Shown in pieces: positions 6,332 through 10,611 of a stretch of 10,611 nt of DNA. The first letter of the stretch is position 1. Every line of letters starts with the position of its first letter. This DNA comes from Thermodesulfobacteriota bacterium (lineage in GTDB: Bacteria; Desulfobacterota; DSM-4660; Desulfatiglandales; HGW-15): the NCBI GenBank assembly GCA_025454125.1, contig JALOPA010000016.1:1-10611 (forward strand). The letters run 5' to 3'. Below the pieces are notes generated by a model that saw nothing but the letters and a program-made list of their open reading frames with translations, did not search any database and was not told where the DNA came from. A program made the translations under genes and the position numbers.

Positions 6332-6496
6332 CCCCCTTCTCTAGGATAGTAGGCGAGTTCCTCATTCTATGCATCGCTTTGCAGAACGGGTGAGACCTCT
6401 GGTGAATCCCCACAAACAACAGCTACGTACATAACCGATAACTCCTCAGTAGGCAAGGAGAAATTTGGGCGGAGCCGGCGCTTTTTCAGCAGCCTG
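6332..6496. other. 165-base intergenic gap upstream of the DUF2080-led operon
   Basis: This gap separates the stop of the CoA-binding gene (6497) from the start of the minus-strand operon. Reading on the minus strand, a TACTAT (6351-6346) and a TAGAAT (6369-6364) are possible -10 hexamers, but neither has a good -35 at 16-18 bases. A short inverted repeat, CTCCT/AGGAG, with a 9-base loop sits at 6442-6460, without a following T-tract, so I do not call it a terminator. The stretch just after the upstream stop (GCTGCTGAAAAAGCGCCGGC on the minus strand) looks repeat-like but has no partner in the window. Whether transcription reads through from the CoA-binding gene is undecided. Confidence 0.35.
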
Positions 6497-7855
6497 CTAC
6501 GCTCGTGCCATGAACTGTGCCAGGACTTGAACGCCCCGGGCCAGTTCCGTGAAAACAGGGGTCCCGAAAGGCTCCACAAGGTTGCGCACCTCCCTGAAGC
6601 ACAGGGGATCCCCGATCAGCCAGATCGCCGTTGGTTTTCGAGCTCCCTTCAGCGTCTCCAGGAACTCCATCCCCTGATCGAGAATCTCCCGATCCACGTA
6701 AAGGTGGAGGTAGAGCGCGTCGACCTGCGGGTCCACGAGGATTGCCCGGATAGCGACCTCAAAAGCCTTCTGCCCGACCCGCTCAATGGCAGGCCACACG
6801 TCCACAGGATTCTGGGGATTCATCCAAGGAGGAAAGACCGTTTGCAGCGTTCGGTGCGTCTCATGCGAAAGAGAGGCCAGGGTCATGCCCAGGTCCGCAA
6901 AATGGTCGGAGCCCACAATGCCGGAAGCGCCGCTGAAGGTGACGATCCCGACTCGCTCTCCCCCGGTTCTGCCTTGCCACAAGGTCAACCCGCGAGCCAG
7001 GTCGACGAGCTCAAAAAAATCCGCGGCCCTGTAGACCCTCATTTGGCGGAGGAACCCTTCCGCAAGCCGGCCGTCGCCTGCAAGGCTGCCTGTGTGACTC
7101 CGTGCGGCCCGCGCCCCCTCTTCGCTCCTTCCCCCTTTCAGGAATACAACAGGCTTTCCCAAACGGGACAGGGCCCTGCGAAATCGTGGAACATCGACGA
7201 TGGATTCCAGGTACAGGGCGACGACCTCCGTCTCCTCATCCCCGGCAAAGTACTCCAGAAGGTCGCTCTCATTCACATCACACCGGTTGCCGATGGAACA
7301 GGCCTTGCTCAGGCCGAAATAGCCTTCTTTCAGAACCTGCACCAGGAACCCCGCGGATAGCATTCCGCTCTGCACGATCAGGGAGACAGTCCCGGGCTTA
7401 AGATGGCCTCGCCAGATCCACGGCTTCATGAAGGAAGCGACCATCCCGGTGCAACCGTTAAGGATCCCCATGCAGTTGGGTCCCCACACACGCATACGGT
7501 ACTTCCGCGCCAGCTGCACGCAGGTTTCCTGAAGCGCCGCCCCCCTGGCTCCTGTTTCGGCAAACCCGGCGCTCTGTATCATGACCCGCGAGATTCCTTT
7601 GTTCCCGCAGGCTTCCATCACCTCAGGCACCGCAGCGGCGGGAACAAAGAGCACGGCCAGATCAACGGCCTCAGGAAGATCCTTGACGCTCTTGGACACG
7701 GGAAGCCCGCAGATTTCTGAAGCAGAGGGGTTGACCGGGTACAACCGCTCTGGGAACCGCTCCTTCAGGTTGCTCACCAGAGCATACCCGCCCTTGCGCC
7801 GGTCTTCGGAAGCTCCGATGACCGCCACGCTCTTGGGGTTCATGAATCGATTCAT
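6497..7855 (-). CDS. ADP-forming acyl-CoA synthetase alpha-subunit-like CoA-binding protein
   Basis: The protein has 452 residues, the size of the alpha subunit of ADP-forming acetyl-CoA synthetase (acyl-CoA + ADP + Pi to acid + ATP + CoA). Its order is a Rossmann CoA-binding domain (NPKSVAVIGASEDRRKGGYA, 6-25; GPNCMGIL, 125-132), then a succinyl-CoA-ligase-like domain (SLIVQSGMLSAGF, 158-170; SIGNRCDVNESDLLEYF, 187-203). The SHTGSLAG motif (253-260) contains His254, the expected phosphohistidine, and Glu218 in YLESIVD fits the conserved Glu near the active site. A third flavodoxin-like domain follows (VGIVTFSGASGIVGSDHFAD from 302). The frame is open to 7987, but ATG 7855-7853 has AAGGAG 4 bases upstream and starts where the family starts. 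The ATP-grasp (beta) domain is neither fused nor adjacent, so the partner must lie elsewhere or the protein has another role. Confidence 0.86.
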   Translation of the reverse strand: MNRFMNPKSVAVIGASEDRRKGGYALVSNLKERFPERLYPVNPSASEICGLPVSKSVKDLPEAVDLAVLFVPAAAVPEVMEACGNKGISRVMIQSAGFAETGARGAALQETCVQLARKYRMRVWGPNCMGILNGCTGMVASFMKPWIWRGHLKPGTVSLIVQSGMLSAGFLVQVLKEGYFGLSKACSIGNRCDVNESDLLEYFAGDEETEVVALYLESIVDVPRFRRALSRLGKPVVFLKGGRSEEGARAARSHTGSLAGDGRLAEGFLRQMRVYRAADFFELVDLARGLTLWQGRTGGERVGIVTFSGASGIVGSDHFADLGMTLASLSHETHRTLQTVFPPWMNPQNPVDVWPAIERVGQKAFEVAIRAILVDPQVDALYLHLYVDREILDQGMEFLETLKGARKPTAIWLIGDPLCFREVRNLVEPFGTPVFTELARGVQVLAQFMARA

Positions 7856-7974
7856 AGCGCTCCTTCTTGATTCGGTTCCGTCTGACCGTTTAGCTCTTTG
7901 AAAGGGGTGGCTCAGGCCACGGGGTCCCTCCAAAAACAGAAAACGAAGACACCACACCTCCATGGCCTTATTCC

Positions 7975-7992
7975 GCGTTTGGTTCAAAACGC
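7975..7992. promoter_or_regulatory. Perfect 6-6-6 palindrome, possible operator
   Basis: GCGTTT (7975-7980) and AAACGC (7987-7992) form a perfect inverted repeat with a 6-base spacer, in the 257-base gap between divergent genes. The geometry suits a dimeric helix-turn-helix regulator. It lies within the leader of the minus-strand gene and about 120 bases before the kinase start. Short palindromes arise by chance, and no second copy is seen. Confidence 0.25.
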
Positions 7993-8034
7993 TAAAAGGC
8001 TACGTTTCCTCCGGCACTGCCGCGGGCACGCGCA

Positions 8035-8063
8035 GCAATAGCAGAAAGGCCTTGAGATTTCAA
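8035..8063 (-). promoter_or_regulatory. Candidate promoter for the CoA-binding gene
   Basis: On the minus strand TTGAAA (8063-8058) is followed after 17 bases by TATTGC (8040-8035). The -35 is a 5/6 match to the sigma-70 consensus, but the -10 matches only 3/6. It would give a leader of roughly 170 bases. It lies back to back with the plus-strand candidate. Confidence 0.2.
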
Positions 8064-8080
8064 CACATCTGTACTATTCT
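8052..8080 (+). promoter_or_regulatory. Candidate sigma-70-type promoter for the sensor kinase gene
   Basis: TTGAGA (8052-8057) and TATTCT (8075-8080) are separated by exactly 17 bases, matching the -35 and -10 consensus at 5/6 and 4/6. An AT-rich stretch follows, and the start codon at 8113 would leave a leader of about 25 bases. The call rests on pattern and position only. Confidence 0.35.
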
Positions 8081-8112
8081 TTTTAATTTAGCACAGACCT
8101 GAAGGATCCCTC

Positions 8113-9948
8113 ATGACCCAGAAGCTTTCCCCCAGGAACTCCGACGCTGGAACATCGAAATCAGCTCCCAAAGGAGCGAAAGGCCGCCCCTCCTTGAGGG
8201 AGAGCGAGAAGCGACTGACGCGGATCCTGCAAGGGCTTTCCATCGCCGCTTTTGTCATCGACGAGAACCACGTCATCACCCACTGCAACAAAGCCTTCGA
8301 AAATCTGACTGGGTTTTCCGCAGAAGCCCTGGTGGGAACCAAGAACCAGTGGAAGACCTTTTATCCGGTCCAGAGGCCCATCCTCGCGGACTTCATTGTG
8401 GACCGAGCGCCTGAGGAGGAATTCGCCGCCTACTATGGGGATAAGGTCAGGAAGTCTTCGCTGATCGAAGGCGCCTATGAAGCCGAAGATTTTTTTCCGG
8501 AGCTCAAAGGCGGAGGCAAATGGCTTTTTTTCACGGCCGCTCCTCTGATCGACGACGAGGGCAAGGGGGTGGGCGCCATTGAAACCCTTCAGGACATCAG
8601 CGACAGAAAAAGAGCCGAGGAAGCCCTGCGGTTGTCTGAACGGCGGCAAAGAGCCCTTCTCGATTTCGAGCCCTATCCGATCTTCGTCCTCAGTCTCGAC
8701 GGCTGTGTGTCCTATCTGAACCCGGCTTTCACGGAGACCTTCGGCTGGACCCAGGAGGAACTCGAAGGAAAGAGGATCCCCTTTATCCCGCCCGGCTTCG
8801 AGCAGGAAACGCGGGAGATCACCAGGAGGCTCTATGCCGAAAGGATCGTGCGCCATTTCGAGACCCGGCGCCTCACCAGGGACGGCAGGATCCTCGACGT
8901 GTTCATCCGCGCTGCCGTGTTTTTCGAATCCAAGGATGAGCCGGCAGGCGTGATCATCATCCTCAGGGACGTGACCCAGGAAAAGCGAATCGCCCGAAAC
9001 AACGAGGCCATGCTGCGAATCAGCATGGCTCTGCCCGAGCACCCGGAACTGGGAGACCTTCTCTACTACGTGAACAGCGAAGTCAAGGGGCTTCTCGGAA
9101 CCGAAGGCGCTATGGCCGTTCTCCACGACGAGATCAAGGGCGACCTCTTTGTTCTGGGCGCTGCCTACGACGACCGGGACGCGCAGCGCCGCATCGAGGA
9201 GGTCCGCTTTTCCATGGATCAACTCATCGCCGGCCGCGTCATCCTGACCGGGGAAGCCGTTATCGTTTCCGATACATCGCTCGACCGGGAACTCCATGAA
9301 GAAAGGGACAAACGCCTGGGATACCGAACCCGGAACCTGGCCCAGGTGCCCCTCAAGAGCAGCGACCGGATCATCGGCGCCCTGTGCGCCATCAACAAAA
9401 AGGTGGGATCCTTCGATGAGACCGACATCGAGCTGCTCAACATGGTGGCAGGCACCGTGGCCCTCTCCATTGAAAACGCCCGGTTCTCCGAAGACCTCAA
9501 GAAAGCCCTGCGCAACAACGAGGCGCTTCTCAGAATCAGCCTGGCCCTCCCCCGCCACCCCGCGCTGGAGGACCTTATCGATTATGTCAATGAAGAAGTG
9601 AAGCGTCTCGTGGATTCAGAAGGTTCCGTGGTTTTGCTTTTGGACGAAAAAAAACAGGAGTTCCTCGTTCTCGGCGCCGCCTACGACGCCACGGAGACGG
9701 AGAAGAGAATCAAGGAGATCCGCTTTCCCGTTGACCAGCTCATTGCCGGGAAGGTCGTCAAAACCGCTGAGCCCATGATTGTCTCCGACACCTCCGTGGA
9801 TCGCCACATCCACGAGGAAAGAGACAAGAGGCTGGGGTACACGACCAAGACGCTCGCTCTGGTTCCCCTCAGAACCCGTGACCGCATCACCGGGGTTCTG
9901 TGCGCCATCAACAAGAAGACGGGAGCCTTCGAAGCCGCGGACCTGTAA
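8113..9948 (+). CDS. Sensor half of a PAS-PAS-GAF-GAF histidine kinase, ended by in-frame TAA
   Basis: ATG 8113 with AAGGA about 7 bases upstream starts a 611-residue frame ending at TAA 9946-9948. There are no membrane segments, so the protein is cytoplasmic. In order: a variable N-terminus (1-30); PAS 1 (about 31-168) with FVIDENHVITHCNKAFENLT and a long internal segment (WKTFYPVQRPILADFIVD, 80-97); PAS 2 (about 175-290) with YLNPAFTETFGWTQEEL and TRDGRILDVFI; GAF 1 (296-467); and GAF 2 from 468, cut at residue 611. By analogy with GAF 1, where the matching codon is GAG (9430-9432), the TAA replaces a Glu or Gln codon and the same frame continues after it as normal GAF then kinase sequence. 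The gene is therefore best read as one histidine kinase broken by a point mutation, unless it is a sequencing error. The sensed signal is unknown. Confidence 0.88.
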   Translation: MTQKLSPRNSDAGTSKSAPKGAKGRPSLRESEKRLTRILQGLSIAAFVIDENHVITHCNKAFENLTGFSAEALVGTKNQWKTFYPVQRPILADFIVDRAPEEEFAAYYGDKVRKSSLIEGAYEAEDFFPELKGGGKWLFFTAAPLIDDEGKGVGAIETLQDISDRKRAEEALRLSERRQRALLDFEPYPIFVLSLDGCVSYLNPAFTETFGWTQEELEGKRIPFIPPGFEQETREITRRLYAERIVRHFETRRLTRDGRILDVFIRAAVFFESKDEPAGVIIILRDVTQEKRIARNNEAMLRISMALPEHPELGDLLYYVNSEVKGLLGTEGAMAVLHDEIKGDLFVLGAAYDDRDAQRRIEEVRFSMDQLIAGRVILTGEAVIVSDTSLDRELHEERDKRLGYRTRNLAQVPLKSSDRIIGALCAINKKVGSFDETDIELLNMVAGTVALSIENARFSEDLKKALRNNEALLRISLALPRHPALEDLIDYVNEEVKRLVDSEGSVVLLLDEKKQEFLVLGAAYDATETEKRIKEIRFPVDQLIAGKVVKTAEPMIVSDTSVDRHIHEERDKRLGYTTKTLALVPLRTRDRITGVLCAINKKTGAFEAADL

Positions 9949-10029
9949 TCCCTGAACACCATCGCGGGGACCGTGGCCCTCTCGATCGAAAACGCCAGGG
10001 TGTCTGAAGAGTTGAGAAAGGCTTATCAG
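8998..10029 (+). repeat. Tandem duplication of the GAF-domain unit, 516-base period
   Basis: Unit 1 (8998-9513) and unit 2 (9514-10029) each encode 172 codons and align without gaps. Both begin AACAACGAGGC. Shared blocks include LVLGAAYD or FVLGAAYD, DQLIAG, VIVSDTS/MIVSDTS, HEERDKRLGY, LCAINKK and AGTVALSIENAR. Well over half of the residues are identical by eye, but synonymous sites have diverged, so the duplication is not recent. The period is an exact multiple of three and adds a second complete sensor domain plus its linking helix. Confidence 0.85.
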
Positions 10030-10611
10030 GAAGTGACGAGCCTCAACCGCGCCAAGGACAAGGCGATCAACCATCTCTCCCACGAACTCAAGACGCCTGT
10101 AGCCATTCTCTCCAGTTCCCTGAATTTGCTGGCCAAACGACTGGCCGCGCTTCCCGAGGACACTTGGAAACCCACCCTGGAAAGGATCAAGCGCAATCTC
10201 GATCGCATTCTGGAGATCCAGTACGAGGTGGACGACATTATGGAGGAAAGGCAGCAGAGAACTTACGGTCTCTTGACTCTGCTCCTGGATCAGTGTGTGG
10301 AAGAACTGTCGAGCCTCGTAGCGGAAGAGACCGGACGGGAGCCCCTCTTCAAACGAATCAAGGATCACCTGGACCGGATTTTCGGCCCCAAGGAGGAGCA
10401 ATCCAAGGTGCTCGATCTCGATCGTGAAGTGCAGGGGAGACTGGAGGCCTTGAGGCCCCTCTTTTCTCACCGGGAGGTGCGGGTCTTTACCCAGATCGAA
10501 CCCGCTCCATCCATTCTCGTTCCTCCGGAGGTCTTGCACAAGGTCGTGGACGGCCTCGTCCGAAACGCGGTTGAGAACACCCCGGATGAGGGAAAGATCG
10601 AAGTCGCCGTC
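9973..10611 (+). CDS. Kinase half of the split sensor histidine kinase (runs off the window)
   Basis: The frame that follows the TAA at 9946 stays open for 221 codons to the right edge. It finishes GAF 2 (AGTVALSIENARVSEELRKA), then gives a HisKA dimerisation domain with the H-box HLSHELKTPVAIL; the phospho-accepting His is encoded at 10081-10083. It then enters the HATPase domain at the N-box, LVRNAVENTPDEG (Asn codon 10564-10566). G-boxes lie beyond the window. If it is translated separately, the first in-frame start is GTG 9973-9975, after a weak GCGGGGA; GTG 10000 is another option. The start given is therefore tentative, and the whole may be a pseudogene remnant. About 161 residues lie between the His and the N-box Asn, longer than the roughly 105-120 usual in HisKA kinases. 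Confidence 0.7.
   Translation, partial: MALSIENARVSEELRKAYQEVTSLNRAKDKAINHLSHELKTPVAILSSSLNLLAKRLAALPEDTWKPTLERIKRNLDRILEIQYEVDDIMEERQQRTYGLLTLLLDQCVEELSSLVAEETGREPLFKRIKDHLDRIFGPKEEQSKVLDLDREVQGRLEALRPLFSHREVRVFTQIEPAPSILVPPEVLHKVVDGLVRNAVENTPDEGKIEVAV

Noticed and set aside
6442..6460. Intrinsic terminator after the CoA-binding gene
   Set aside because: The CTCCT/AGGAG stem is only 5 base pairs with a 9-base loop and no T-tract.
7856..7987. 44-codon N-terminal extension of the CoA-binding protein
   Set aside because: AAGGAG lies just before ATG 7855, and the family starts at this Met with the Rossmann domain; the extension has no homology-like features.
8161..9558. 465-codon open frame on the minus strand opposite the sensor kinase
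   Set aside because: It lies wholly antisense to a gene with clear PAS and GAF domains, has no recognisable protein motif, and is expected from codon bias in GC-rich DNA. The 307-codon frame at 9616-10539 is rejected for the same reason.
9946..9948. Stop codon as selenocysteine or pyrrolysine recoding
   Set aside because: The codon is TAA, which is used for neither, and no stem-loop typical of a SECIS element was noted after it.
1..10611. CRISPR array, tRNA, rRNA or complete insertion sequence
   Set aside because: No regularly spaced direct repeats, cloverleaf, rRNA segment, transposase gene or paired terminal inverted repeats could be seen.

Overview
The window is GC-rich and gene-dense, with nearly every gene showing a recognisable Shine-Dalgarno sequence and several start/stop overlaps. 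Gene content and protein style (OFA-type MFS transporter, ADP-forming acyl-CoA synthetase alpha-type protein, soluble PAS/GAF sensor kinase, DUF2080-like protein) suggest a Desulfobacterota (deltaproteobacterial, Syntrophobacter-like) chromosome. That assignment is inferred from protein resemblance, not demonstrated.

Minus-strand block, 6331 down to 1. Ten genes run in one direction with tight spacing, probably as one or two operons. In order of transcription they are: a small DUF2080-like protein; a GNAT acetyltransferase; a conserved 132-residue protein of unknown function; a diaminopimelate-epimerase homologue; an OFA-like MFS transporter; thiE; thiL; an 83-base palindromic intergenic repeat; thiM; a 117-residue unknown; and a GTG-initiated unknown that runs off the left edge. 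ThiE, ThiL and ThiM together salvage the thiazole moiety, join it to HMP-PP and make thiamine diphosphate. The MFS gene overlaps thiE by one base, so a thiamine-related or precursor transport role is worth testing. No thiD, thiC or TPP riboswitch is visible.

Minus-strand single gene, 7855 down to 6497. This encodes a CoA-binding protein resembling the alpha subunit of ADP-forming acetyl-CoA synthetase, without its ATP-grasp (beta) partner in the window. A 165-base gap separates it from the block downstream.

Divergent region 7856-8112 and plus-strand kinase. The intergenic region holds candidate back-to-back promoters and a perfect 6-6-6 palindrome. From 8113 a soluble PAS-PAS-GAF-GAF-histidine kinase gene runs to the right edge. 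Its two GAF units are a tandem duplication with a 516-base period. An in-frame TAA at 9946 in the second GAF unit cuts the sensor half from the kinase half.

The observations most worth a second look are: (1) the DapF homologue has serine at both positions where catalytic cysteines are expected, while the substrate-binding residues are kept; (2) the in-frame stop splits the sensor kinase; (3) a transposon-associated DUF2080-type protein heads a metabolic operon; (4) the transporter is tied to thiE.
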